Assembly (NCBI RefSeq): GCF_000265425.1
Contig: NC_018014.1
Span: forward strand, 2,914,001 to 2,978,000
Length of the DNA: 64,000 nucleotides
Origin: Terriglobus roseus DSM 18391
GTDB lineage: Bacteria; Acidobacteriota; Terriglobia; Terriglobales; Acidobacteriaceae
Direction: 5' to 3'
Both the position numbers and the translations under genes were made by a program. This document shows, in pieces, positions 33,541-42,421 of this stretch (its first letter is position 1; each line of letters starts with the position of its first letter). The notes beneath the pieces were generated by a model. The model saw only the letters and a list, made by a program, of their open reading frames with translations. It did no database searches and was not told the DNA's origin.

Positions 33541-34644
33541 TTACTTCGTAACGCCGAAGGTGAAGACCGTCATCGAATGGAAGGTCTGCCCCGGCTTGAG
33601 CAGCGTGCTCGGGAACGCCGGATGATTCGGCGAATCCGGGAAGTGCTGCGTCTCCAGGCAGAAGCCACCGCGACGGACGTACTTCGCACCGCCCGTGCCG
33701 GTGTTCACGCCGTCCTTCATCGAATTGCCCGTATAGAACTGGACGCCCGGCTCCGTGGTCGACACCGTCAGCGTGCGGCCCGACGTCGGCTCCGAGACAA
33801 CGGCTGCCGTGCGCAGAACGCCCGACTTGCCGTTCAGAACCCAGTTATGGTCGTAACCGCCACCCAGCTTCAGCTGGTCGTTCTTCGTGTCGACGCGCTC
33901 GCCAATGGTGTGCGGCGTGCGGAAATCAAACGGCGTACCGGCAACCGGCGGCAGATCGCCCGTCGGGATCAAAACCGAATCGACCGGCGTGTAGCGGTCA
34001 GCATCGATCTGGACCTTGTGATTCACGATCGTCCCATTCCCCTCACCGCCCAGGTTGAAGTAGGAGTGGTTCGTCAGGTTCAGGACCGTCGCCTTCGTCG
34101 TCGTGGCGCTGTAAGCGATCTGCAACGCATGGCCCTTCAACGTATAGCGCACGTGAGCGGTCAGCTCACCGGGATAGCCCTGGTCTCCATCGGGCGATAC
34201 CAGCGTCATCTCCACACCCTCGGGGATCACCTTTGCCGTCCACACACGCGCCGAGAAGCCGTCGGTCCCGCCATGCAGCGACTGGCCATTGTTGTTGATC
34301 GGCACGTGGAAGGTCTTGCCATCGATCGTGAACTGGCCCTTCGCAATGCGATTCCCGTAGCGACCAACCACGGCGCCAAAGTACGTTCCACCATCGTTGA
34401 CGTACCCGTCAAGATTGGCCGCGCCCAGCACGACGTTCCCCACCTTGCCGTGGCTGTCGGGAGCCAGCACGCTCTGGATTCGAGCGCCGTAGGTGATGAT
34501 CTTCACTTCCAGGCTGGCGTCTTTCAGCGTGTAGATGTCCACTGCTTTGCCGTCCTTCGTCGTCCCGAAGGCAGCCTTGGTTACCTGTGCTTCTAAGCTC
34601 ATTCCAACCAATCCCAGCGCCAGCAGCGCAATCGCGTGTTTCAT
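33541..34644 (-). CDS. galM: Aldose 1-epimerase (mutarotase), exported
   Basis: 367 aa from ATG 34644. It interconverts alpha and beta aldoses. The signal peptide is MKHAIALLALGLVGMSLEAQ, so it probably acts in the periplasm. Motifs are GRYGNRIAKGQF, GQSLHGGTDGFSARVW (catalytic His), LTNHSYFNLGGEG (second His), LGGGYDHNWVLNG, and the catalytic Glu in GFCLETQHFPDSPNHP. It is convergent with ligD, with only six bases between stops, and diverges from the tmRNA gene. Confidence 0.93.
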   Translation of the reverse strand: MKHAIALLALGLVGMSLEAQVTKAAFGTTKDGKAVDIYTLKDASLEVKIITYGARIQSVLAPDSHGKVGNVVLGAANLDGYVNDGGTYFGAVVGRYGNRIAKGQFTIDGKTFHVPINNNGQSLHGGTDGFSARVWTAKVIPEGVEMTLVSPDGDQGYPGELTAHVRYTLKGHALQIAYSATTTKATVLNLTNHSYFNLGGEGNGTIVNHKVQIDADRYTPVDSVLIPTGDLPPVAGTPFDFRTPHTIGERVDTKNDQLKLGGGYDHNWVLNGKSGVLRTAAVVSEPTSGRTLTVSTTEPGVQFYTGNSMKDGVNTGTGGAKYVRRGGFCLETQHFPDSPNHPAFPSTLLKPGQTFHSMTVFTFGVTK

Positions 34645-34754
34645 TGTCACAGTTCCCGCCTTCCAACGCCGCAATCGCGGCACCGGCGAAGTATAACCGG
34701 CCCGCTCAGCCACGCGCGAACGCAGACACTCCTACAAGCCGGCGCAACACGCTG

Positions 34755-34783
34755 TTGTGGTGGCCTTCACAAGGACCTATACT
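34755..34783 (+). promoter_or_regulatory. Candidate promoter of ssrA
   Basis: TTGTGG (34755-34760), 17 bases, TATACT (34778-34783). Transcription would begin about 50 bases before the mature tmRNA 5' end, leaving a precursor for RNase P. Confidence 0.55.
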
Positions 34784-34841
34784 GTATGTAGTTCTTTGAC
34801 AGCGCTGCAGTTATGCAACGCTCGAAGCTGCTCCACCAAGT

Positions 34842-35196
34842 GGGGGCGTCATGGTTTCGACGGGGTTGCTTGTGGCAGAGAGGCATGCCGGGGTGGGTAC
34901 ACCCGTAATCGCGCCCAAAACTATAAGTGCCGAACCTCAGTTCGCTCTTGCTGCTTAATTAGTTAAGTAGCCGATCGCTCAAGCTTCGCCTATGGGCCTG
35001 TACCGATCGTCGCACAGTAGGCTGGTCAAAGCTGTTCCGTCTGTACGGCAATGACGAGATCGATCAGACTGGTCGCCGGCGCATCTTCGTCCGTTCTAAG
35101 TTCCGGTGACGAGACAAAAATGAACCAGGAAAAAGCATGAAAGCTCTCTGTCGTTGGTTTCTTCGGACGGGAGTTCGATTCTCCCCGCCTCCACCA
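34842..35196 (+). ncRNA. ssrA: Transfer-messenger RNA (tmRNA)
   Basis: The 5' end GGGGGCGTCATGGTTTCGACGG and the 3' end GACGGGAGTTCGATTCTCCC...CCTCCACCA form the tRNA-like half, with acceptor GGGGGCG pairing CGCCTCC and CCA encoded at 35194-35196. The tag frame can be read from GCG 34911 to TAA 34956-34958 as A-P-K-T-I-S-A-E-P-Q-F-A-L-A-A, ending in the ALAA degradation signal. The resume codon itself is inferred. It rescues stalled ribosomes. tmRNA 3' ends are frequent integration sites, and accessory genes follow here. Confidence 0.95.
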
Positions 35197-35845
35197 CCCA
35201 TCTCAAAATACGGCAGCGCGCGTCGGCAAACGCCAATGGTTGAAGTTTCGACACACCCGTCGGAACGCCCTCTCGGCCCGATTACCTCCTGAGCGACATA
35301 GTCCCCTCCAGATTCCCGACGACCTTTCCGTCGGAAGGATCCGCATGCGCGCTGCGCGAGCTCAACGTCACTTCCCTTCGTCAGCTGTCGATCTCGTTGA
35401 ACGAGATGAGTAACCGGACGCTCAGTCGCCGACCAAGACCGACGAATCACCGGCGCGGTTTGGGCAGGTTTCCCACTATATAGGTTTTGTGCTATCCGGC
35501 CGACCGAAGGCCAATGGAATCCTCCCGGACAGAGACCCCCTGCCCGACAGATAGAGTCACGCATCTGCTGCGCCTCGATCAAAAGATGCTGTCAATCCGC
35601 GGCTATTCCCACGTTGGGCTCTTCTCCTCAAAGCTGGGTGTTGAAGTTACTAGACTTGAAATCCATGAAATCTCTTTGGTAGCGCACGTGCCACGTGAAG
35701 TTATTGAGGCTATCTCCCACGTCGATTGGGCGGCACCGCCGCGGAGTCCTTTCATAAAGTGCATAGCTCTTTGCAGACATTGGTTAAGTCGTTGCACACT
35801 GCAGCTCGTTTCACTGTCGCCAACTTCGCTTTTCGGAGCATCCTC
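35197..35845. other. Non-coding or decayed region downstream of ssrA
   Basis: About 650 bases with no convincing gene. Minus-strand ORFs here run into the tmRNA and are not credible. A near-perfect copy of the tmRNA 3' end was not seen, so no att repeat can be shown. The promoter for the secreted-protein/patatin pair probably lies in the last 200 bases. Confidence 0.5.
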
Positions 35846-37591
35846 ATGAAGAAACCAGGGGTTGTAGTTTCGCTCATCCTGACGTTGGCTCTCGTTACTG
35901 CGCTGCCCCTTTCCGCGAAGGTGGTCGACACAGCCAATGAAGCGCAGGGAGAATTGGCAGGCAGGCTAAAGAAGGTGAATGAGGCCGGAATTTCCGTAAC
36001 CACGGTAAGCGATCTGGCATCGTCGGTCAGCGTCGAAGCCGTGCTGCTTCCCTACAGCGTCACCAAACGCACCTTTGGCAGAGAACTGGCGGATAAGTAC
36101 GCGGCAGTCTCACTCATCGTATCCAATCGAGACCCCAGGCAGAGTGTAATCCTGCACAGCGTCTTTCTCGATTACAGTAAGTGGCTCTTTAGCGGCATCT
36201 TTGCTGGCATGACCGACAAAGCGCGCGTGGAGACGACGGCCTGGCAAGCACAGACCAACCCATCACAGGTAGCCAGTGCTGAAGTGCGCACGGTACGCAC
36301 CGACTTCCAGGACGCACAACTGTGGAGCGCCCGAAACTGGGCCATCCACATCGCCACAGCCGTTGGCGCCACTGCTGGCGGCCTCGCCTACTCCACGGCA
36401 AGCGACCTCTTCTCACCCAGCGTGACAGCTTTCAGCAGTTACGTAGTTCCTGCCATAGGTGCTATCTGGCCGGATAACTCTCAGACCCAACTAAACCTCT
36501 TGAATGACATCGGTTTCCGGACAAATCATGTCATCGCCGCCAAGTCGGCGGACATCGTGGTGGCATTCTTTCCCTTGGACAGATTCCTCACGCCCAGTCT
36601 TCAGAAAATATACAAACAAGCACCGGCAGCATTCTTTAACCCCGCCGAACTTTTACTTGAGAAAGACAGAAAAAAAGGCCCTGGCCTGCTCATGAAACAA
36701 CTGGAGGAGTTGGGCATCTTCGAGCCGGTCGCCTGCGTGACCGGGGATAAAGAAAAGCCCTCCGTGCGGTGCGCTATGTTCAATTCCGTGATGGAGTATG
36801 AACGGCATTATGCAGAACTGAAAAAGAAATCTCCGGAAAGTAAAAACCTGAATCCTTGCGGCCAGCCGGGCGAACCACCCGCTTTTTGCTACGCCGTCGA
36901 CATGCTGAACAGGGTCAGCTTGAACACAATTCGGTTAGTCGTGGGCGGCGTGATGACCATCGACGCAGCCTCCGTCCCAGCGACGATCTCATCGGTAAAC
37001 CTGAACGCAGGAACTCTGGCCGATGACTGGAAAGCCTCAAAGACATTGACAGGCTCTCTAATGGGAACCTTCTTGTCGGGCGCAGCGCTTTCCGTGACAA
37101 GCCCCGGTCCAGGTGGCACCACAACCTCTCCATTCAGCGCCATCACCATTGATCCGGCATCCACTGATTCCATCATGACCTATAAGGCCACCGTTGGCTC
37201 ATCAGACCTGGCATCCGGCGCGAAGCTAAGCTTTGTCGTCTCCAAAACCGCGCAGGACAACACGACCACCACCAGCACCCCTTACATCTACACCCTCCCC
37301 GATCCCGCCCTTAGCTTCGACAGCGCCAACTGGGCCAAGGGCGGAAAGGTCAGCGGCTCGATCAAAGGCACAGGCCTCACAGGCGTCACGTTGCTCTCAG
37401 TCCAGGGCTCCGATGCAAACCAGCTTGCTGCAAATTTCGCCGTCGAAAATGACGCCAACAGCGACACCTCGCGGGCATTCACTCTGAATATCGTCAACAC
37501 GGACGTACCTCACGGGACCGTGCTGACATTCACGCTCTCGAAGATGCACGCCGACAATACAGCAGTCACATTGCTCTACACAGTGCCCTAG
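35846..37591 (+). CDS. Secreted protein with two C-terminal beta repeats, partner of the patatin-like protein
   Basis: 581 aa from ATG 35846 (CGGAGCATCCTC upstream). The longer open frame from 35726 would bury the signal MKKPGVVVSLILTLALVTAL. Residues ~25-400 contain no domain I recognise, with a hydrophobic Ala/Gly-rich stretch near 170-215 (GATAGGLAYSTASDLFSPSV) that might insert in a membrane. Residues ~410-581 look like two related ~85-residue beta modules (TLTGSLMGTFLSGAALSV... LSFVVSKTAQDNTT and KVSGSIKGTGLTGVTLLSV... LTFTLSKMHADNTA), reminiscent of Ig/IPT-like repeats. The patatin-like gene begins 31 bases downstream, so the two are probably one operon. Function unknown. Confidence 0.7.
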   Translation: MKKPGVVVSLILTLALVTALPLSAKVVDTANEAQGELAGRLKKVNEAGISVTTVSDLASSVSVEAVLLPYSVTKRTFGRELADKYAAVSLIVSNRDPRQSVILHSVFLDYSKWLFSGIFAGMTDKARVETTAWQAQTNPSQVASAEVRTVRTDFQDAQLWSARNWAIHIATAVGATAGGLAYSTASDLFSPSVTAFSSYVVPAIGAIWPDNSQTQLNLLNDIGFRTNHVIAAKSADIVVAFFPLDRFLTPSLQKIYKQAPAAFFNPAELLLEKDRKKGPGLLMKQLEELGIFEPVACVTGDKEKPSVRCAMFNSVMEYERHYAELKKKSPESKNLNPCGQPGEPPAFCYAVDMLNRVSLNTIRLVVGGVMTIDAASVPATISSVNLNAGTLADDWKASKTLTGSLMGTFLSGAALSVTSPGPGGTTTSPFSAITIDPASTDSIMTYKATVGSSDLASGAKLSFVVSKTAQDNTTTTSTPYIYTLPDPALSFDSANWAKGGKVSGSIKGTGLTGVTLLSVQGSDANQLAANFAVENDANSDTSRAFTLNIVNTDVPHGTVLTFTLSKMHADNTAVTLLYTVP

Positions 37592-37622
37592 CGGAAAGCG
37601 ATTCAGGATCAAGGGAGGCGCA

Positions 37623-40600
37623 ATGTTCAAATCATTCTGGAGTAGAAAGTCTCAAGAAACCCAACCACAGTCCTCATTGGTCCATCCCGAGGCAAACGCA
37701 TCGGTGCGCGAGAGCAATCCACCTCCAACAGGGACACCCCCCGGTACGCCCGCTGCGAACGACTACATCTATCGCCTCGCCGAGACAATTTTGAAGTTCC
37801 CCCTCAAAGAGCAAAAGGAACTCAACCGTGCGGCTCAGCGTGACTTGGAGAGGTGCAAGACAAGATCCAGATCCGGATCCGGCTTGGCTCCGATCCTTGA
37901 ACTTGCCCACTGCCTTGCAAAACGTCCGGAACTGCAATCGCGTGTCTCTCTACTGGTGAACTACACACCAAGCCGTTGGCTCGTGGAGAAAGAGATCGAC
38001 GAGATCAAAAAACGCCGAGCTGCCGCAGATGCCCCAAAGCAAGATGGCCCAAAGCAAGATGACATCGACGCGAAGTCCGCCCCCTATCAGTGGATGCATC
38101 AAAACCGCGTCGCTGGCCTCTGTTTCTCCGGCGGTGGCATCCGGAGCGCCACCTTCAATCTCGGTCTTCTGCAGGGCATGGCAGCACAAGTCATTAACGG
38201 AAAATCAATCCTTGAAAATTTTGATTACCTTTCGACCGTATCTGGCGGGGGGTACATTCATCAGTGGTTTGCAGCATGGATCAAGCGTGAGACTGACTTC
38301 AAACAAGTAATTCACCATCTAATTCCGCTACCCGCGCCCCACTGCGACCCTCTCCATCCGGCCGCCCTGACATGGCTCCGGCGTTACTCCAGTTATCTCA
38401 CCCCGGACAAGGGATTCTTCAAACAGGACACCTGGGTCGTCTTCGCAATCTGGCTCAGAAATACGTTCCTGAACCAACTGGTTCTTATCTCAAGCCTCCT
38501 GCTGTTGGTACTTGTACCGCACTTCTTTACATCGCGGAATTCAACCCGGCATCCCCAGTCCCACGACGCTTCACGATCAACATTGTTAGAGACCATGGAT
38601 CTCCCCTTTCGCCACGTATGGCAGCCTCTCTGCACATTGACGTCCCGGTCCGATAAGTTCAACTTCAAGCTATCTGTGTGGTGGAAGTACATAAGAGGCG
38701 TAGTCACCCCACTATGCCACAGCGGAACGTTACTCGCCCTCGGCGCAATCATCCTGTTTGCGATCGGTGTCGCGACGACAGCGTTCTGGCTGAAGCGTGC
38801 ACGGAATCATGCTGACTGCCAGGAAGAAAGCGGACCAGCCGAGGGCGGCGATGGAGAAAGCGGATCGGCGGAAGGCGGCCAGGGAGCAGCCCAGGCGATA
38901 GTTGCGTTCCTGTTGCTCTCAAGCCTGTGCGTAACAGGTTTCCTAAACAACGACCGAGCCTGGGAACAATCCAAGTTTGCACTTTCCTACGTGGTCTTCC
39001 TTCTGCTTTTCGTCGCAAACGCGACCGTTGTTCACGCAGGCGGCGCACAGCAGGCATTCGAAACACTGAACGCTTTCGATGAGTCGAACAGTGGTCTACG
39101 CCGGTTGTGGGTGAAAATCCAGGTCATTGGCGGCCTCATCCTCAGCCTGTCTGCAGTCGCCGCGGCAGGGGCCACAGCGTGGTTTCTCCTGATGACCTGG
39201 GCAGTCTTCTCCGGACTACCACTTCTCGCCGCAAAGTTTCACCTCTATGGCCACGGCTTTGATCCGTGGCGCCTCATCCTCGTTGCCGGCCCTCCACTCT
39301 TTCTAAGCGTGCCATTTTTCTCACAGGTACTTCTCGCCGGCCTCATCGGCAGGGACTTCGCAGACTGGCTTAGGGAGTGGCTCGCCAGCATCCGTGCATG
39401 GAGCTTCATCATCGGTGTGACATGGGCTGCGTGGTTCGGAGCATCCCTCCTCACTAGACCTCTGCTCTTGGCGATCTGGGATAGCACGCCCCACGGTCGT
39501 CCGTCGGCGTTGATCGGATGGGTTCTGACGACCTTTGGCAGCGTCTTAGCGGCCAAGAGCCCCAAGACACAGGGAGAAACCACCGGGACCAGCAGCAGCG
39601 TAAAGGCGCTCAACCTTCTCGCAGTCGTAGGCCCTTATGTCTTCGTCACAGGGCTGATGCTCCTGCTCGCATGGGCCGTCGACAAAGCGCTTAGCCTCTC
39701 ACTTACTCACCCCCACCTCTATCCTTGTCTCGTTATCGGCGGACTTCTTTCCGTCTTTTGCTTGTTCGGTTGGCGAGTCGACATCAACGAATTCTCAATG
39801 CACACCTTCTACCGCAACCGGCTGACTCGTTGTTATCTCGGAGCGACAAATCGGAAACGTAAGCCAGACCCTTTGACCGGGTTTGACGAAGGAGACACAA
39901 AGGACACCGTGCTCTCCACCTTTCGTGTCGATAAGTACAAAGGACCGTTTCCAATCTTCTGCTCAACCTTGAACTTGACCTTCGGGGAAGATCTAGCCTG
40001 GCAGCAAAGAAAGGCGGCATCCTTCATATTCACGCCGCTCTATTCCGGCTACCACGTAGGTTGGACAACTGGCATAAAAAAACATGTCCTCAGCTACAAC
40101 GGCTACGTCCCAACCCGTACATTCGCCTACCCCAATGGCGGCATCAACATGGCGACTGCAGTAGCGATCTCCGGCGCCGCAGTCAGCCCGAACTGGGGTT
40201 ACCACACCAGCCCTGCCACTGCCTTCTTGATGACCATGTTTAACGTTCGCCTGGGCTGGTGGTTACGCAATCCCCGCACATCGAAATACGCTGGGCAGGC
40301 GTGCTCTTCGACGCAGTTGTTTGATGCGGACGAAACACCGTCGCCACGTTTCCCTGCAGGATCTCTCATCAATGAGTTACGAGGCTCCGTGACGGACTCA
40401 TCAGACTTCGTCTATCTCACCGACGGTGGTCACTTTGAAAACATGGGTCTTTATGAACTCATACGAAGGCGCTGCCGCTTCGTCGTCGTCTGCGACGCAG
40501 AGGAGGATCATGCCTTCACCTTCGGAGGTATAGGAAATGCGATCCAGCGTTGCCGCATCGACTTCGGCGTCGAGATCGACCTCAACTTAGGAAACCTACG

Positions 40601-40961
40601 GCCGCAGATGGATCCACAGCTCGGATATCCCGTCAGCAAATGTCACTTTGTATCTGGAACCGTGAGATATCCCGAACGCATGGACGACGAAGCCCCGATA
40701 ACCGGTCGCATCCTTTACATCAAAGCCTCGCTCACCGGGCAGACCCCGCAATTCAAAAAAGCAAACTCCGGCGCCATCACCAACCTGCCGGGCGAGTCGG
40801 GCGACCTCCTGAAGCAGCGACTTGGCAATGCAGCTTTCCCTAACGACTCAACGGCCAATCAGTGGTTCGATGAGGAGACTTTCGAAAGCTATCGCCGGCT
40901 CGGCATACACATCGCAGAAGAAATCGAACGCTGCGGTCAATGGACGCCAAATCTGCCGTAG
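37623..40961 (+). CDS. Large patatin-like phospholipase with a membrane domain inserted between its catalytic residues
   Basis: 1112 aa from ATG 37623 after AGGGAGGCGCA. Residues ~163-215 hold the first half of a patatin/cPLA2-like site: oxyanion loop FSGGGIRSATFNLGLLQG (169-186), then nucleophile Ser207 in LSTVSGGGYIHQW, the GxSxG turn having Thr in place of the first Gly. About ten hydrophobic segments follow between ~280 and ~725. The second half returns at NEFSMHTFYRNRLTRCYLG, and the partner aspartate is Asp934 in LTDGGHFENMGLYELI. It probably cleaves phospholipids at the membrane. The catalytic assignment is by motif; the biological role is unknown. Confidence 0.8.
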   Translation: MFKSFWSRKSQETQPQSSLVHPEANASVRESNPPPTGTPPGTPAANDYIYRLAETILKFPLKEQKELNRAAQRDLERCKTRSRSGSGLAPILELAHCLAKRPELQSRVSLLVNYTPSRWLVEKEIDEIKKRRAAADAPKQDGPKQDDIDAKSAPYQWMHQNRVAGLCFSGGGIRSATFNLGLLQGMAAQVINGKSILENFDYLSTVSGGGYIHQWFAAWIKRETDFKQVIHHLIPLPAPHCDPLHPAALTWLRRYSSYLTPDKGFFKQDTWVVFAIWLRNTFLNQLVLISSLLLLVLVPHFFTSRNSTRHPQSHDASRSTLLETMDLPFRHVWQPLCTLTSRSDKFNFKLSVWWKYIRGVVTPLCHSGTLLALGAIILFAIGVATTAFWLKRARNHADCQEESGPAEGGDGESGSAEGGQGAAQAIVAFLLLSSLCVTGFLNNDRAWEQSKFALSYVVFLLLFVANATVVHAGGAQQAFETLNAFDESNSGLRRLWVKIQVIGGLILSLSAVAAAGATAWFLLMTWAVFSGLPLLAAKFHLYGHGFDPWRLILVAGPPLFLSVPFFSQVLLAGLIGRDFADWLREWLASIRAWSFIIGVTWAAWFGASLLTRPLLLAIWDSTPHGRPSALIGWVLTTFGSVLAAKSPKTQGETTGTSSSVKALNLLAVVGPYVFVTGLMLLLAWAVDKALSLSLTHPHLYPCLVIGGLLSVFCLFGWRVDINEFSMHTFYRNRLTRCYLGATNRKRKPDPLTGFDEGDTKDTVLSTFRVDKYKGPFPIFCSTLNLTFGEDLAWQQRKAASFIFTPLYSGYHVGWTTGIKKHVLSYNGYVPTRTFAYPNGGINMATAVAISGAAVSPNWGYHTSPATAFLMTMFNVRLGWWLRNPRTSKYAGQACSSTQLFDADETPSPRFPAGSLINELRGSVTDSSDFVYLTDGGHFENMGLYELIRRRCRFVVVCDAEEDHAFTFGGIGNAIQRCRIDFGVEIDLNLGNLRPQMDPQLGYPVSKCHFVSGTVRYPERMDDEAPITGRILYIKASLTGQTPQFKKANSGAITNLPGESGDLLKQRLGNAAFPNDSTANQWFDEETFESYRRLGIHIAEEIERCGQWTPNLP

Positions 40962-41006
40962 GCTGACGTGCAGAAATACTTGGCTTTACACGTGGCAACC
41001 GCGACC

Positions 41007-41033
41007 GAAAGCGCTGCACAGTCCAGCGCTTTC
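41007..41033 (+). terminator. Stem-loop after the patatin-like gene
   Basis: GAAAGCGCTG CACAGTC CAGCGCTTTC, a perfect 10-bp stem 46 bases past the stop. No T-run. Confidence 0.5.
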
Positions 41034-41156
41034 CGGCCCTTCGTCAGAGACCGCAACGTCGGACATTGACCCGCCGCTTACCTGATTCGTTCGACCGCCT
41101 GGAACATCCAATCACTGTGTATCGTCCCAAAACAACGGGCGTGAGAAGGAGTTTCA

Positions 41157-42221
41157 TTGGCTCAGAAAACGGCTCTCGTAGTAGGCTCGACCGGTATCGT
41201 TGGCCTCAATCTCGCAACCCACCTTGCGGATCAGGACTGGGCGGTCTACGGTCTGGCGCGTAAGGCGGTTAGCTCCGTAGGCATCCATGCCGTCCCTGCT
41301 GATCTACTCGACCCCTCCGCACTCGCAACGGCGCTCAAAGACATCAAACCCACCCACGTTTACACCACCACGTGGATGCGTCAGCCGACTGAAGCCGAGA
41401 ACATCCGCGTAAACAGCACCATGGTCCGCAACCTTCTCGAAGCGGTTTCGAAGTCCAACTCCGTAGAGCACGTCGGTCTCGTCACCGGCCTGAAACACTA
41501 CCTTGGACCGTTTGAAGCGTATGGCAAAGGAAAGCTTCCCGCGACGCCGTTCCGCGAAGAACAGGGCCGCCTGGACATCGAGAATTTCTACTATGCGCAG
41601 GAGGACGAGGTCTTTGCAGCAGCGAAGCGGCAAGGCTTCGGCTGGAGCGTCCATCGCCCGCACACAATCATCGGCTACGCAGTCGGCAACGCCATGAACA
41701 TGGGCGTAACCCTCGCTGCCTACGCCTCCATCTGCCGCGAAACCGGACGCCCGTTTATCTTCCCAGGATCTGCCGCGCAGTGGAATGGCCTGACCGACAT
41801 GACAGACGCCCGCCTGCTTGCGCGCCAGCTGTCATGGGCAGGAACAACGCCTGCCGCACGCGACCAGGCCTTTAACGTCGTCAACGGAGACGTCTTCCGT
41901 TGGAGCTGGATGTGGCAGCGCATCGCCGACTGGTTCGGTATCGAAGCCGCCCCTTTCCCTGACCAGATCACTCCCCTCGAAGCTCAACTCGCCAACGCGG
42001 CACCCATTTGGTCCGAGATAGCAGCGAAGTACCAGCTGAACGAGCCCAAGTTAGATACGCTGATTTCTCCATGGCACACCGACGCCGACCTTGGCCGGCC
42101 GATCGAAGTCATGACCGATATGAGCAAGAGCCGCAAGATGGGCTTCCTCGACTATCAGGCCACGGACGACAGCTTCTTCGACCTCTTCACCCGCCTCCGG
42201 GAGGCGCAGCTCATCCCGTAA
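41157..42221 (+). CDS. SDR-family reductase of the PRISE (progesterone 5-beta-reductase/iridoid synthase-like) type
   Basis: 354 aa from TTG 41157 after GAAGGAG. The Rossmann glycine motif is VVGSTGIVGLNLATHLADQD. Further segments are THVYTTTWMRQPTEAENIRV, VGLVTGLKHYLGPFEAYGKG and NFYYAQEDEVFAAAKRQGFG, with the Tyr and an upstream Lys in PRISE-type rather than classical YxxxK positions. RPHTIIGYAVGNAMNMGVTL follows. PRISE enzymes reduce enone double bonds with NADPH. In bacteria the substrates are mostly unknown. A perfect hairpin terminator ends the gene. Confidence 0.88.
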   Translation: MAQKTALVVGSTGIVGLNLATHLADQDWAVYGLARKAVSSVGIHAVPADLLDPSALATALKDIKPTHVYTTTWMRQPTEAENIRVNSTMVRNLLEAVSKSNSVEHVGLVTGLKHYLGPFEAYGKGKLPATPFREEQGRLDIENFYYAQEDEVFAAAKRQGFGWSVHRPHTIIGYAVGNAMNMGVTLAAYASICRETGRPFIFPGSAAQWNGLTDMTDARLLARQLSWAGTTPAARDQAFNVVNGDVFRWSWMWQRIADWFGIEAAPFPDQITPLEAQLANAAPIWSEIAAKYQLNEPKLDTLISPWHTDADLGRPIEVMTDMSKSRKMGFLDYQATDDSFFDLFTRLREAQLIP

Positions 42222-42251
42222 AGCAAATCCTCGCAAATCGCACAGAAGCAT

Positions 42252-42282
42252 CGGGCCTGATCGCAAACAACGATCAGGCCCG
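42252..42282 (+). terminator. Terminator of the PRISE reductase gene
   Basis: CGGGCCTGATCG CAAACAA CGATCAGGCCCG, a perfect 12-bp stem, followed by ACCTTCAT. Confidence 0.8.
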
Positions 42283-42316
42283 ACCTTCATGCAAAATGCA
42301 GATAAACTTGAACTAC

Positions 42317-42403
42317 GCCCGGGTGGTGAAATGGCAGACACAGCGGACTTAAAATCCGCAGACCTTAACGGTCGTGCCGGTTCGAGTCCGGCCCCGGGCA
42401 CCA
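42317..42403 (+). tRNA. tRNA-Leu (anticodon UAA)
   Basis: Acceptor GCCCGGG pairs with CCCGGGC, discriminator A, CCA encoded at 42401-42403. Anticodon arm GCGGACTTAAAATCCGC gives UAA. The long variable arm and T-arm GCCGGTTCGAGTCCGGC are complete. It decodes UUA and, by wobble, UUG. Confidence 0.96.
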
Positions 42404-42421
42404 ATCACTTCAGGAACCCAG

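Noticed and set aside
35064..35582. Leftward 172-codon frame overlapping the tmRNA 3' end
   Set aside because: It reads through the tmRNA T-arm; the 'GENRTPV' string is a typical artefact of translating tRNA-like sequence.
35846..40961. Calling the patatin pair a known anti-phage system (for example CBASS with CapV)
   Set aside because: No cyclase, sensor or other CBASS gene is adjacent, and the enzyme has a membrane domain that CapV lacks. Kept only as an open possibility.
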